Below are positions 43,789-52,575 of a stretch of DNA of 64,000 nucleotides, piece after piece. How positions within the stretch are numbered: position 1 is the first letter of the stretch; each line of letters opens with the position of its first letter. A model generated the notes under the pieces. It searched no databases. It was not told where the DNA came from and worked only from the letters and a program-made list of their open reading frames with translations. Both the position numbers and the translations under genes were made by a program. Source of the stretch: UBA2160 sp964588665 (GTDB lineage: Bacteria; Chloroflexota; Dehalococcoidia; Lucifugimonadales; UBA1123); assembly GCA_964588665.1 (NCBI GenBank), contig CAZPQQ010000003.1, forward strand, positions 1 to 64,000, read 5' to 3'.

Positions 43789-46008
43789 TCACTCGGCTTC
43801 GGGTTTGAGCGCCCTTTCGAGGCCGTTGGCCCACGCGTCTCGGAGTTGGGCGACCGGCGTTTCATCGAGCCACGTGGCGGTCAGTGCGTCGCCGCCGACC
43901 GTGCCTAACTCGATCCACGGCACAGCCTCGTCGCGACATATTTCGCCGAGGCGATCGAGCCCTGATCTGTCCGCGCTTATGACGATCCGGGACTGACCCT
44001 CACCGAAAAGAGCGGCATCCCAACGGCCTGGCAAATCGGCGATGAGCTTGAGGCCGATGGCTCCGTCGATGCACGACTCGGCCAGCGCGACGAGCAGGCC
44101 GCCGTCCGAGCAGTCGTGCGCAGACCGAGCGAGTCGATCGTGTATCAACCTCCTGCACGCTCGCTGCACGGCAATCTCTAGATCCAGGTCGATTGCGGGC
44201 ATGCCGGCGACGGTGTCGTGGATCACCTCGAGATACTCGCTTCCGGCGAGTTCGGACGCGGGCGCTTCCAGTGACTCCCGTCCAAGCAGGACAGCCACAT
44301 CGCCATCGTCGGCGAACCCGATTCTCGCCGTCTTCGTCACGTCGTCGGTTAGTCCCAGCGCGCCGATGACCGGCGTCGGGTAGATTCCCGTTCCCCGGCT
44401 CTCGTTGTACAGGCTGACGTTGCCGCTGATGACCGGAGCGCCGAAGGCTTTGCTGGCGTCGGCCATCCCGCGTATGCAGTTTTCAAGCTGGTAGTAGATT
44501 TCAGGATTTTCGGGGTTTCCGAAATTCAGGCAGTCGGTGAGAGCGATCGGCTCGGCGCCAACGGCCGCCAGGTTGCGGCACGCCTCTGCAACAGCGATCT
44601 GTCCGCCAGTGTACGGGTCCAGATAGCAGATTCGGCCGTTGCCGTCCGTTGTCAGCGCCAATCCTCGCTGCGTGCCTTTAACCCGGAGCGAGGCCGCGTC
44701 GCCGCCAGGCGGGATGACCGTGTTCGTCTGCACCTGGTGATCGTACTGTCGATACACCCACTCTTTGCCCGCGATGTTCGGAGACGCAAGGAGCGTCGTG
44801 AGAACCGATGCGGGGCCACTGCTCGGCAGCGGGAGCGCGTTCAAGTCCTGCGATTGCAGTCGATCGAGGCCCGCGGGCTTGACCCCGTTTAGCCGGTACA
44901 GAGGCGGATCGGTCAGCAGGCCGACTGGGACCTGTCCGGCCAATAGGTCGCCTTCGAAGATGCGGGCTACGCCGTCGTCCGTAACACGCCCGATGACGTC
45001 GGAGCGGAGGTCCCAGCGGTCGAAGATTGCCCTGACCTCGTCCTCGTGCCCGTCCTGGACGATTATGAGCATGCGCTCCTGGGATTCCGACAGCATGACC
45101 TCATACGACGCCATGCCGGTGGCTCGCCTCGGGATGCGCGACACGTCGATCTCGAGGCCTCGGCCTGAACTCGCCGCCGCTTCGACGCTCGCGCTGGTCA
45201 GCCCCGCGGCGCCCAAATCCTGGATGCCAACGACATGGTCGTTCTGGGCGGCCTCCAGGCACGCTTCGATCAGCACTTTCTCCATGAACGGATTGCCGAC
45301 CTGCACCGTCGGCCTGAGCTCCCGTTCGTCTTCGAAGGTGCGTGAGGCAAGTCCGGATGCGCCGTGAATTCCGTCGCGGCCGGTGTCGGACCCGACCAGC
45401 AGCAGAAGATTGCCCGCCTGCCCCGCCGTCGCCCGCCGAAGGTCTTCGTGGCGCAGAATTCCGACGCACATGGCGTTCACCAGCGGGTTGCCCGAGTACG
45501 AGTCGGCGAACTGTATCTCCCCGCCCACGTCGGGCACTCCGATGCAGTTGCCGTATCCTGAGATGCCGGCTACCACGCCCTCGAACAGGTAGCGGTTGCG
45601 CGCATCGGAAAGAGGGCCGAACCTGAGCGAGTTCAGCAGCGCGATGGGCCTGGCGCCCATGGCGAAGATGTCGCGAACGATGCCGCCGACGCCGGTTGCC
45701 GCTCCCTCGTACGGCTCGACGGCTGAGGGGTGGTTGTGGGACTCGACCTTCATCACGATGGCCAACCCGTCGCCGATGTCTACCACGCCGGCGTTCTCAG
45801 CGCCGGCCTCCACGAGCAGCCGAGGGTTCTCCGTTTCGAACATCCTCAGCAGCGGCTTCGAGTGCTTGTAGCCGCAGTGCTCGCTCCACAGCGATCCGAG
45901 CAGGCCCAACTCGAGTTCGTTGGGTTCGCGTCCGAGCCGCTCGACGATGGCTTCGTATTCGGGTCCGGAGATCGCCAGATCATCCAGGGCTTGCTGTGAG
46001 ACAGCCAT
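43789..46008 (-). CDS. purL: phosphoribosylformylglycinamidine synthase II (PurL, small type)
   Basis: ATP-dependent FGAM synthase, fourth step of purine synthesis. Length 739 aa is that of the small PurL, which works with separate PurQ and PurS. SLWSEHCGYKHSKPLL near the N-terminus, KVESHNHPSAVEPYEGAATG, the VGIQDLGAAGLTSASVE segment and AHDCSDGGLLVALAESC are the known landmarks. The ATG at 46008 has GGGGGAA upstream. purQ lies upstream in the same operon, separated by two EamA-type transporter genes; purS is not seen in the window. Confidence 0.95.
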   Translation of the reverse strand: MAVSQQALDDLAISGPEYEAIVERLGREPNELELGLLGSLWSEHCGYKHSKPLLRMFETENPRLLVEAGAENAGVVDIGDGLAIVMKVESHNHPSAVEPYEGAATGVGGIVRDIFAMGARPIALLNSLRFGPLSDARNRYLFEGVVAGISGYGNCIGVPDVGGEIQFADSYSGNPLVNAMCVGILRHEDLRRATAGQAGNLLLLVGSDTGRDGIHGASGLASRTFEDERELRPTVQVGNPFMEKVLIEACLEAAQNDHVVGIQDLGAAGLTSASVEAAASSGRGLEIDVSRIPRRATGMASYEVMLSESQERMLIIVQDGHEDEVRAIFDRWDLRSDVIGRVTDDGVARIFEGDLLAGQVPVGLLTDPPLYRLNGVKPAGLDRLQSQDLNALPLPSSGPASVLTTLLASPNIAGKEWVYRQYDHQVQTNTVIPPGGDAASLRVKGTQRGLALTTDGNGRICYLDPYTGGQIAVAEACRNLAAVGAEPIALTDCLNFGNPENPEIYYQLENCIRGMADASKAFGAPVISGNVSLYNESRGTGIYPTPVIGALGLTDDVTKTARIGFADDGDVAVLLGRESLEAPASELAGSEYLEVIHDTVAGMPAIDLDLEIAVQRACRRLIHDRLARSAHDCSDGGLLVALAESCIDGAIGLKLIADLPGRWDAALFGEGQSRIVISADRSGLDRLGEICRDEAVPWIELGTVGGDALTATWLDETPVAQLRDAWANGLERALKPEAE

Positions 46009-46040
46009 GATTCCCCCACCCGCGGACAGATTCCGCATAG

Positions 46041-46061
46041 GGGCGGGTTTCAAACCCGCCC
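46041..46061. repeat. GGGTTTGAAACCC palindromic repeat, copy 1
   Basis: Perfect 10-bp arms GGGCGGGTTT (46041-46050) and AAACCCGCCC (46052-46061) around a single base, between the transporter genes and purL. In the reverse direction it continues CCCTATGCGGAAT, matching the flank of the copy at 49999. Confidence 0.65.
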
Positions 46062-46104
46062 GCCGTTTCGTACCAATGAGCGTTGCGCCTTCGAAAACCG
46101 CGCC

Positions 46105-46569
46105 TTACCGGTTCCCCAGCGTCACGAGCACCACTCCGGCTACGACCAACAGTGCGCCGCCGACCGTTCTCCATGTTACCTTTTCCAACCGCTGCAAGAA
46201 CAGGTGTGTCATGAGAATCGAGACCAGCGGACTCGTTCCGGCCACGGGCGCGACGAGCACCACGGGTGCCTCTCCCAGAGCCAGGTACCAGTTCGAAACG
46301 CCCCAGGCAGCGGCCAGCCCGGCCAACCCGATGAACAGCCACGCTCGTCCCGGGGCGCCTTTCATATCCGTGTTGACGTGCCGGCCGAAGAGCGCCAATA
46401 CGATAGCCGTGCCGAACATCATCGAGAACGACGTCGCGACAATCGGCGACGCGAAGTCGCTCACGATCTTGCGTCCTACCACGGCGACGGAGCCGTAGCA
46501 CACCGCCGCGCCAAGAGACGCCGCGTACCCCAGCCAGAGCCGTCTGCCCGTCGACGCCGGGGTCGTCAT
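46105..46569 (-). CDS. half-size EamA/DMT transporter, second subunit (154 aa)
   Basis: One EamA repeat of about five membrane helices (LGYAASLGAAVCYGSVAVVG, ATSFSMMFGTAIVLALFG, AWLFIGLAGLAAAWGVSN, APVVLVAPVAGTSPLVSIL, GGALLVVAGVVLVTL). Normal EamA permeases have two such repeats in one chain of about 300 aa. Its ATG overlaps the stop of the preceding half (ATGA), so the pair probably forms a heterodimer. It sits in the purine operon between purQ and purL. Substrate unknown. Confidence 0.8.
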   Translation of the reverse strand: MTTPASTGRRLWLGYAASLGAAVCYGSVAVVGRKIVSDFASPIVATSFSMMFGTAIVLALFGRHVNTDMKGAPGRAWLFIGLAGLAAAWGVSNWYLALGEAPVVLVAPVAGTSPLVSILMTHLFLQRLEKVTWRTVGGALLVVAGVVLVTLGNR

Positions 46570-46988
46570 CGCTGGCTCAAGATGAGAACCAGCCCGCCGA
46601 TGATGGCGGCAGTTCCCAGGGCGATAGTGGCATTGATCGACTCGCCGCCCAATGTGACCGCGGCAATCGTGGCGAACAGCGGAGACGCTCCGACAATCGG
46701 CGCGGATCGAGAGACTCCCGCCAGGCCGACTCCCGTGTAATTAAGCAACCGGCCCAGGGGAAAGTTGATCACGCCCGAGAGCAGGAACCAGAGGAACGCC
46801 ACGGCGGCGAGGTCGAAGATCGCATCCGTGTGCAACGCGAAGGCGATCGCGGTGGTGATTATCGTGCCGACTACAAGTGAAACCGCCGTCCCAGTGGTCG
46901 CTCTGACGTACTGGAGTCCGAGTCGGGCGAAAACGGCGCTGGCGCCGAATCCGACGGCCACCGACAAACCCAACAGGACGCCCAGCAT
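46566..46988 (-). CDS. half-size EamA/DMT transporter, first subunit (140 aa)
   Basis: One EamA repeat, about five membrane helices (GVLLGLSVAVGFGASAVFAR at the start, SLVVGTIITTAIAFAL, FLWFLLSGVINFPLGRLL, APIVGASPLFATIAAVTL, ALGTAAIIGGLVLIL). The ATG at 46988 shares a base with the purQ stop (TGATG), so translation is coupled to purQ and, through ATGA at 46566-46569, to the second half. The shared operon suggests export or import of a purine-related compound, but this is inference. Confidence 0.8.
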   Translation of the reverse strand: MLGVLLGLSVAVGFGASAVFARLGLQYVRATTGTAVSLVVGTIITTAIAFALHTDAIFDLAAVAFLWFLLSGVINFPLGRLLNYTGVGLAGVSRSAPIVGASPLFATIAAVTLGGESINATIALGTAAIIGGLVLILSQR

Positions 46989-47713
46989 CAGCCCTCTGCG
47001 GTTTCGCTTGACGCGGGCGAGGTGCCGATAACCGAGTCGATTATCGAACGAAAGATCACCGCGCCGTCCACACCGCCCATCAGCTCTTCGCAGCACCTTT
47101 CGGGATGCGGCATCATGCCCAACACGTTGCCGTCGGCGTTGACGATTCCCGCGATGTTGGCCATCGACCCGTTGGGGTTGGCATCCTGGGTGATCGCCCC
47201 TTCAGCCGTCGAGTAGCGAAACACCACCTGGCCGTTGGCTTCGAGCTCGCGGAGCACGTCTTCGTCGGCGTGGTAGTTCCCTTCCCCATGAGAAATGGGC
47301 ACTCGCAGCACGTCGCCTGGGCCGGACTTCGCCGAGAATCGAGTATCTGCGTTCTCGACTCTCAGGTTCACCCACTGGCATCGGAACTGCAGGTGTTCGT
47401 TGCGCATCAGGACGCCCGGAAGCAACCCTGCCTCACACAAAATCTGGAAACCGTTGCAGATGCCGAACACCAGCCCGCCCTGCCCCGCAAACCGCTCGAT
47501 CGCCTGCATCACCGGCGAAAACCGCGCGATGGCGCCGGCGCGAAGGTAGTCGCCGTAGGAGAATCCGCCGGGCACGATCACGCAGTCGAAGCCCGAGAGA
47601 TCGGTGTCCTTGTGCCAGATGTAGTCAGCCTGCTGGCCGAGCACGTCGGACACGGCGTAGTGGCAGTCTTGGTCGCTCCACGTCCCGGGGAAAACGACGA
47701 CTCCGAATCTCAC
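46988..47713 (-). CDS. purQ: phosphoribosylformylglycinamidine synthase I (PurQ)
   Basis: Class-I glutamine amidotransferase subunit that supplies ammonia to PurL. Nucleophile cysteine in FGICNGFQIL, histidine and glutamate in MMPHPERCCEEL; VVFPGTWSDQD and PGGFSYGDYLRAGAIA are PurQ-specific. Length 241 aa is normal. Its start overlaps the yqeY stop (47710-47713) and its stop overlaps the first EamA half. Confidence 0.95.
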   Translation of the reverse strand: MRFGVVVFPGTWSDQDCHYAVSDVLGQQADYIWHKDTDLSGFDCVIVPGGFSYGDYLRAGAIARFSPVMQAIERFAGQGGLVFGICNGFQILCEAGLLPGVLMRNEHLQFRCQWVNLRVENADTRFSAKSGPGDVLRVPISHGEGNYHADEDVLRELEANGQVVFRYSTAEGAITQDANPNGSMANIAGIVNADGNVLGMMPHPERCCEELMGGVDGAVIFRSIIDSVIGTSPASSETAEG

Positions 47714-48165
47714 GATTCCAGCCCTCGCAACGTTTCGTTCACGATCGCGCTGACTTCACGACCTTCAGCTTTGCCCCGCACTTCGGGCATCAAACGTCCC
47801 ATGACCTTGCCCATATCGCCGGGTCCGGTCGCGCCGGAATCCTGAACCGCTTGCTGCACCAGAGCGGTAATCTCTTCTTTAGAAAGCTGCTGGGGGAGGT
47901 ACTCCAGGATGATCTCCAACTCAGCTTGTTCCTTGTCGACCAGGTCGGTGCGGTCCGCGTCCTGGAACGCCTGGATGCTGTCTCTACGTTGCTGCGCCTG
48001 CCGGCTCATGACGCCCAACACGGCTTCGTCGTCCAGGTCAGTCTGCTTGGCGATCTCTTGGTTGTGTATCTCCGACCTCAGATAGCGGATCACACCGCGA
48101 CGCAACACGTCCTTGGCGCGCATCGCCGTCTTGAGATCGGATTCCAGTCTTTCTTGCATCGTCAT
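47710..48165 (-). CDS. GatB/YqeY-domain protein
   Basis: YqeY-type protein (151 aa) resembling the C-terminal tRNA-binding tail of GatB: N-terminal helices (LESDLKTAMRAKDVLRRGVIRYL) and the C-terminal domain signature MGKVMGRLMPEVRGKAEGREVS. Thought to assist aminoacyl-tRNA handling, fitting its position 26 bp after gltX. AGGCGGTGA precedes the ATG. Confidence 0.88.
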   Translation of the reverse strand: MTMQERLESDLKTAMRAKDVLRRGVIRYLRSEIHNQEIAKQTDLDDEAVLGVMSRQAQQRRDSIQAFQDADRTDLVDKEQAELEIILEYLPQQLSKEEITALVQQAVQDSGATGPGDMGKVMGRLMPEVRGKAEGREVSAIVNETLRGLES

Positions 48166-48191
48166 ATTTCACCGCCTGCGATTTTGGGGCG

Positions 48192-49679
48192 TCAGGAGTA
48201 TCGAGTTGCGCCGGTTTGCAGGCGATCGAGGGCTGCATGTATCGCTCTTACCGCCCGCTCTTGGCCCATCGCCTCAAGTGTCTCGAATATCGGGGGCGAG
48301 ACTTTTAGGCCAGTTGCCGCTACCCTGAGCGTCCCCAAAACCTGCCCGACTTTGACGTCCAACTCTTTGGCCATCGGTCGAAGGAGCGCTTCAATTGCCT
48401 CCGAGTCGAATGCTTCCAGTCGCGCCAAGCCATCCTGTGATGCTTGCAACACCCTGCAAGTCGACTCGACGTCCATACCCTTCTGGACGAGCTCCTCGTT
48501 ATCGTAATCGATTCGCTCCCGGAGAAGGAAGGACACAAGCTGCGCCGCTTCCGGCAAGGATTTGATTCTGTCGCGAATCAACGGGATGATCCTCAGAGCG
48601 AAATCGCGGTCCGGCACCTTCGGAAACTCGTCGGGGGGATAATGCGTCCAGTGGTCAAATAGTGCATCCGCCAATCGATCAGGGCTCGCCTCGCGGATGT
48701 GAACGCCGTTCATCCAGTTGAGCTTCTCGAAATCGAACACCGCGTCCGACCTGCCTACCCGATCGAGCGTGAAGTGTTCCGTAAGTTGTTCTGGCGTGAA
48801 TATCTCCGTCTTGTCGTCAAGCGACCAGCCCAACAGCGTCAGGAAGTTCAGCAGAGTCTCCGGAAGCACCCCCATCTCCCGGAATTCGAGCACCGATGTG
48901 GCGCCGTGACGTTTGGAGAGCTTGGTGCGGTCGGTGGCCAGTATCAGGGGTAGATGGGCGAATTCGGGCGCATCCCATCCAAGGGCTTGGTAGAGCTGAA
49001 TGTGAAGCGGGAGGCTGGACAGCCACTCCACGGCCCGGGTCACGTGCGTGATCTGCATGTGGTGGTCGTCGACGACGTTGGCCAAATGATAGGTCGGATA
49101 ACCGTCGGACTTGAGCATCACGAAATCGTCGTACAGCGCGTTCTCGAACGAGACGGCGCCGCGAATGATGTCGACCGCTTCGGTGGCGCCGGTCTCGGGC
49201 ATCTTGAAACGAACCACATTGCTCTCGCCGGCCGCGACACGGACGCGGGACGCGTCGGAATCAAGGTCTCTGCACTTCCCGTCGTATCCGATGCGGTCGT
49301 CGCCGTCCTTCTGTTGCTGCTCCCGCAACACCGTCACCCGATCCGACGAGCAGAAACACCGGTATGCGCTGCCCCCGGCGAGGAGAGCATCGATCGCTTC
49401 TCGATAGTATTCCAGACGTTGTGACTGATGATAGGGCTCGTGCGGCCCACCGACGTCGGGGCCTTCGTCCCAGTCCAGACCGAGCCACTTCAAAGACTCC
49501 AGCATCATTTCAGTGGCGCCTTCAACTTTGCGGGCCTGGTCGGTGTCTTCGACTCGTATGACGAAATCGCCGCCGTGGTGTCTTGCGAACAGCCAGTCGA
49601 AGATTGCGGTGCGGATGTTGCCGACATGCGGCTCGCCCGTGGGACTTGGTGCGAATCTGACGCGGACCTTGGTCGTCAT
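48192..49679 (-). CDS. gltX: glutamyl-tRNA synthetase
   Basis: Class-I aminoacyl-tRNA synthetase (495 aa). The HIGH-type motif is in FAPSPTGEPHVGNIRTA and the KMSKS-type motif is KLSKRHG; AVEWLSSLPLHIQLYQALGW is also typical. The alpha-helical cage anticodon-binding domain fills the last 170 residues. It may be discriminating or non-discriminating; gatCAB is not in the window. GGAG lies 8 nt before the ATG. First gene of the gltX-yqeY-purQ-eamA-eamA-purL run. Confidence 0.95.
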   Translation of the reverse strand: MTTKVRVRFAPSPTGEPHVGNIRTAIFDWLFARHHGGDFVIRVEDTDQARKVEGATEMMLESLKWLGLDWDEGPDVGGPHEPYHQSQRLEYYREAIDALLAGGSAYRCFCSSDRVTVLREQQQKDGDDRIGYDGKCRDLDSDASRVRVAAGESNVVRFKMPETGATEAVDIIRGAVSFENALYDDFVMLKSDGYPTYHLANVVDDHHMQITHVTRAVEWLSSLPLHIQLYQALGWDAPEFAHLPLILATDRTKLSKRHGATSVLEFREMGVLPETLLNFLTLLGWSLDDKTEIFTPEQLTEHFTLDRVGRSDAVFDFEKLNWMNGVHIREASPDRLADALFDHWTHYPPDEFPKVPDRDFALRIIPLIRDRIKSLPEAAQLVSFLLRERIDYDNEELVQKGMDVESTCRVLQASQDGLARLEAFDSEAIEALLRPMAKELDVKVGQVLGTLRVAATGLKVSPPIFETLEAMGQERAVRAIHAALDRLQTGATRYS

Positions 49680-49891
49680 TCGTTGCTCCGAACGGTTTTG
49701 GTAGCTCGTTGTGTATGTGCGGCCATTGACGGTTTTATTGCGGATTCGTCCTTACCGATCAACCGGTTTCTCGTTATGAGCCAACTCGGTGGTATGGCGC
49801 CGTGATGCCGCCTCCGTACGGGATTTTATCATGATCGGCAGGTGGTTCGACAGGCTTCCAAGTAACGGCTTGTGTGTGAGGCGACGCTGTA

Positions 49892-50019
49892 GAGGAGGGT
49901 TTCAGAGCCTCCCGGTTCGTCGCATGGAGAAACGCCTCGGCAGTGACGGTGAGCAGGTCGTACCCGCGTGGTGGCCGCTTATGTCCTCGAAACCAGGCGG
50001 GAGGGTTTGAAACCCTCCC
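49892..50019. repeat. GGGTTTGAAACCC palindromic repeats, two further copies
   Basis: An imperfect copy GGAGGGTTTCAGAGCCTCCC lies near 49894-49913, and a perfect one GGGAGGGTTT-G-AAACCCTCCC at 49999-50019, followed by CCTACCGACTTCCGCAT, matching the flank of the copy near 46041. They fill the gap 49680-50226, which has no supported gene. Confidence 0.6.
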
Positions 50020-50140
50020 CTACCGACTTCCGCATGGCGCTCACGCTTCAGCCAAAGCGCAGCGCCACCGTTACATTCTTATTCATTGCCCGCAGTGCGG
50101 ACATGATGCTGCTCACCGCGAACGGGGAATACTTAATACT

Positions 50141-50190
50141 CCGTTCGCCCTTTCGACAGGCTCAGGGCAGGCTCTGAGCCCGTCGAAGGG
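50141..50190. repeat. TTCGACAGGCTC palindromic repeat, copy 2
   Basis: CCGTTCGCCC followed by TTTCGACAGGCTCAGGGC and then CTCTGAGCCCGTCGAAGGG: the same core as the element at 21991. A GAACGGGG just upstream (50119-50126) pairs with CCGTTCG, giving a second stem. Confidence 0.65.
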
Positions 50191-50226
50191 CCACCGAGTT
50201 ACCTCGCGAACTTTGGGGGCAAGACG

Positions 50227-51711
50227 CTAGCTGCCCCGAAGCTGCGGGAACAACACCACCTCGCGGATGGTTCGCTGCCCTGTCAGCAACATAGTCAATC
50301 GGTCGATCCCGATGCCCAGTCCGCCGGTGGGGGGCATGCCGTGTTCGATAGCGACCAGGAAGTCTTCGTCCAGCCGGTCCCATTCCTCGTCCGGAAGCTG
50401 GGATCGGAGGCGCTCCTGGTCCTCGAAACGAGCGCGCTGGTCCACCGGGTCGTTGAGCTCGGTGAACGCGTTGGCGATCTCCATGGACCCGGCGAAGGCT
50501 TCGAAGCGCTCGACCAACCTCGGGTCGTCGAGCTTCTTCTTCGCCAGCGGCGACATCTCCACCGGGTAGTCGACCAGGAAGCACGGCTGCACCAAGTGCG
50601 GCTCCACTTTGGCGGACAGCAGCTTGTCCACCATGGCGCCCCAACTGGTCTCGCGGCCAACCTCGACCCCCACGAGTTCCATCTCGGTCTTGAGCGATTC
50701 GATGTCCGTGTGCTGCATGATGTCGATGCCGCTGTGTTCGAGGATCTGACCGCAAAAGTCGAGCCGAGGCCATGGCGGCGTGAAGTCGATAGTGTCGTCT
50801 CCGCGAGGCACGGACTTGGCGCCGATGATCTCGGTTGCCAGGTGATATACGAGCTCTTCGACCATCTGCATCACCGATCCGTAGTCGGCGAACGACTCGT
50901 AACTCTCGAGTGTCGTGAACTCCGGGTTGTGGTTGATGTCGATTCCTTCGTTCCGGAAGATGCGCCCGATCTCGTAGACTTTTTCGAGACCGCCCACGAT
51001 AAGCCTTTTCAGGTGCAGTTCCGTGGCGATGCGCAGGAAGAGCTGTCTGTCCAGGGCGTTGTGGTGCGTCTCGAATGGGTATGCCATGCCGCCCGCGGCG
51101 ACCTGAACCAGCATCGGAGTCTCCACTTCGAGGAACCCCCGGCCGTCCATGAATCGCCTGATGGCACTGACGATCTGGCTGCGTTGGATGGCGACCTGCC
51201 TGGCCTCGGGATTGGCTATCAGGTCCAGGTATCTTTGCCGGAACCTGGTTTCGACGTCAGAGAGACCGTGCCATTTTTCCGGCAGCGGGCGCAGGGATTT
51301 GCTCAGCACAGTGATGCTCTGCACCTCGACGGTAACCTCGCCCGAACGGGTGCGAAACAGCGGACCGCTGACTCCGATCCAGTCGCCAATGTCTATGTCC
51401 GACAGCAATTCATACGCCTCACCGAGCGTGTTGCCGCGAAGCATGGCCTGTATCTTCCCGCTTCCGTCCAACAGATCGAGAAAGCTAGCTTTACCCATGC
51501 CGCGCCTCGCCACGATGCGCCCGGCCACGGACACGGAAGCCCCGGGCGCATCATCCGCGTCAGACGCCTCGTTGGCTTCGAAGTCTCGCACAGCGTCGAG
51601 GGCCAGGTGCGTTCGGTCAAAGGTGCGGGGGTACGGGTCGATTCCTTTGGCCCTCAAACGGGCCAGTTTGTCGAGTCTTACTTGAAACAACTCATCTTCG
51701 GGCTGTGGCAC
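50227..51711 (-). CDS. lysS: lysyl-tRNA synthetase, class II
   Basis: Class-II synthetase (about 494 aa). N-terminal OB-fold anticodon domain (VAGRIVARRGMGKASFLDL, residues 55-150), then the catalytic domain with motif 1 (FLEVETPMLV), motif 2 (FRNEGIDINHNPEFT) and motif 3 (GLGIGIDRLTMLLTG). GTG 51711 is preferred since AGGAGG lies 10 nt upstream; GTG 51732 overlaps that ribosome site. 123 bp downstream of greA on the same strand. Confidence 0.95.
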   Translation of the reverse strand: MPQPEDELFQVRLDKLARLRAKGIDPYPRTFDRTHLALDAVRDFEANEASDADDAPGASVSVAGRIVARRGMGKASFLDLLDGSGKIQAMLRGNTLGEAYELLSDIDIGDWIGVSGPLFRTRSGEVTVEVQSITVLSKSLRPLPEKWHGLSDVETRFRQRYLDLIANPEARQVAIQRSQIVSAIRRFMDGRGFLEVETPMLVQVAAGGMAYPFETHHNALDRQLFLRIATELHLKRLIVGGLEKVYEIGRIFRNEGIDINHNPEFTTLESYESFADYGSVMQMVEELVYHLATEIIGAKSVPRGDDTIDFTPPWPRLDFCGQILEHSGIDIMQHTDIESLKTEMELVGVEVGRETSWGAMVDKLLSAKVEPHLVQPCFLVDYPVEMSPLAKKKLDDPRLVERFEAFAGSMEIANAFTELNDPVDQRARFEDQERLRSQLPDEEWDRLDEDFLVAIEHGMPPTGGLGIGIDRLTMLLTGQRTIREVVLFPQLRGS

Positions 51712-51834
51712 GGCGCAAAGCCTCCTGGGCACGTAGTTTCATGGATAGTCGTCTCGGAGATGGCGAATGACACTGGCGACGGCAGAATCCCGACGGGGTG
51801 TATTCGCGTCAAACGATCCCGGGGGAGCGTCGAC

Positions 51835-52305
51835 TCAGGCGATCTTGGTGATCTTCAACGTGGTGACGCCCGCGGGAGTCGCGACCTCCACTTGGTCGCC
51901 GACTTTGCGGTCGAGCAGTGCTCGTCCGACGGGTGACTCGTTCGAGATCTTGCCTTCGAGCGGATTGGCTTCGGCGGAGCCCACCAGGTGGTAGACTTGC
52001 TTTTTGCTGCCTTTGCTGGTGACGGTCACCGCCGAGCCGAACTGGACTAAACCTGCGGCCTTTTCGTCTTTTTCCGCGATGACGGCGTTCGCCAGGATGT
52101 CCTCGAGGTCCTGGATCCTGCCCTCGATGAACGCCTGCTCGTTCTTCACCTCATCGTATTCGGCGTTGTCCGCGGTGCCTCCGGTTTGAGTGGCTTCGTG
52201 AATTCTGCTCGACACGTCCGGTCGCCGCACGGCCTTCAGGTGTTCGAGCTCCGCCTGTAGCCCATCGTGACCTGCGGGTGTGAGATATCGTCGGCGTTGC
52301 ACCAC
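51835..52305 (-). CDS. greA: transcription elongation factor GreA
   Basis: Cleavage factor that rescues backtracked RNA polymerase. N-terminal coiled coil (residues 5-75) with NAEYDEVKNEQAFIEGRI at the helix pair, then the FKBP-like C-terminal domain (VGSAEANPLEGKISNESPVG). GTG 52305 gives the usual 156 aa and has GGAG 8 nt upstream; the longer frame to 52374 adds 23 unlike residues. It precedes lysS, a common pairing. The upstream gap (52306-52575) shows no gene. Confidence 0.93.
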   Translation of the reverse strand: MVQRRRYLTPAGHDGLQAELEHLKAVRRPDVSSRIHEATQTGGTADNAEYDEVKNEQAFIEGRIQDLEDILANAVIAEKDEKAAGLVQFGSAVTVTSKGSKKQVYHLVGSAEANPLEGKISNESPVGRALLDRKVGDQVEVATPAGVTTLKITKIA

Positions 52306-52575
52306 GGGAAGCTCCAATCGACAAAAAGACCGAGAGACCGCTTTCGCGGAAATCACTCTCAGCCTGTCGAGCATATTCTATACAAAACCGGGCGCGTTTG
52401 TAAATCCACACCAACGTCAGGCCAGTTCCGCATCGGCTGGCCCAACGTTGGCAATCAGTTATGGTTGCCAGAGCACGTCTCTGCACGGTCGCTGGATTAC
52501 AGCGTCAGGCTCAGGAAGCGTGAGTTATCGCGGGGGCGGCCCTGCCCTGCCCCACGGATCGGCGCTGCATGGAAA

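Noticed and set aside
50341..51936. A 531-codon open frame on the plus strand opposite lysS and greA
   Set aside because: It is the antisense shadow of two well-identified genes in GC-rich DNA, with no domain or ribosome site of its own.
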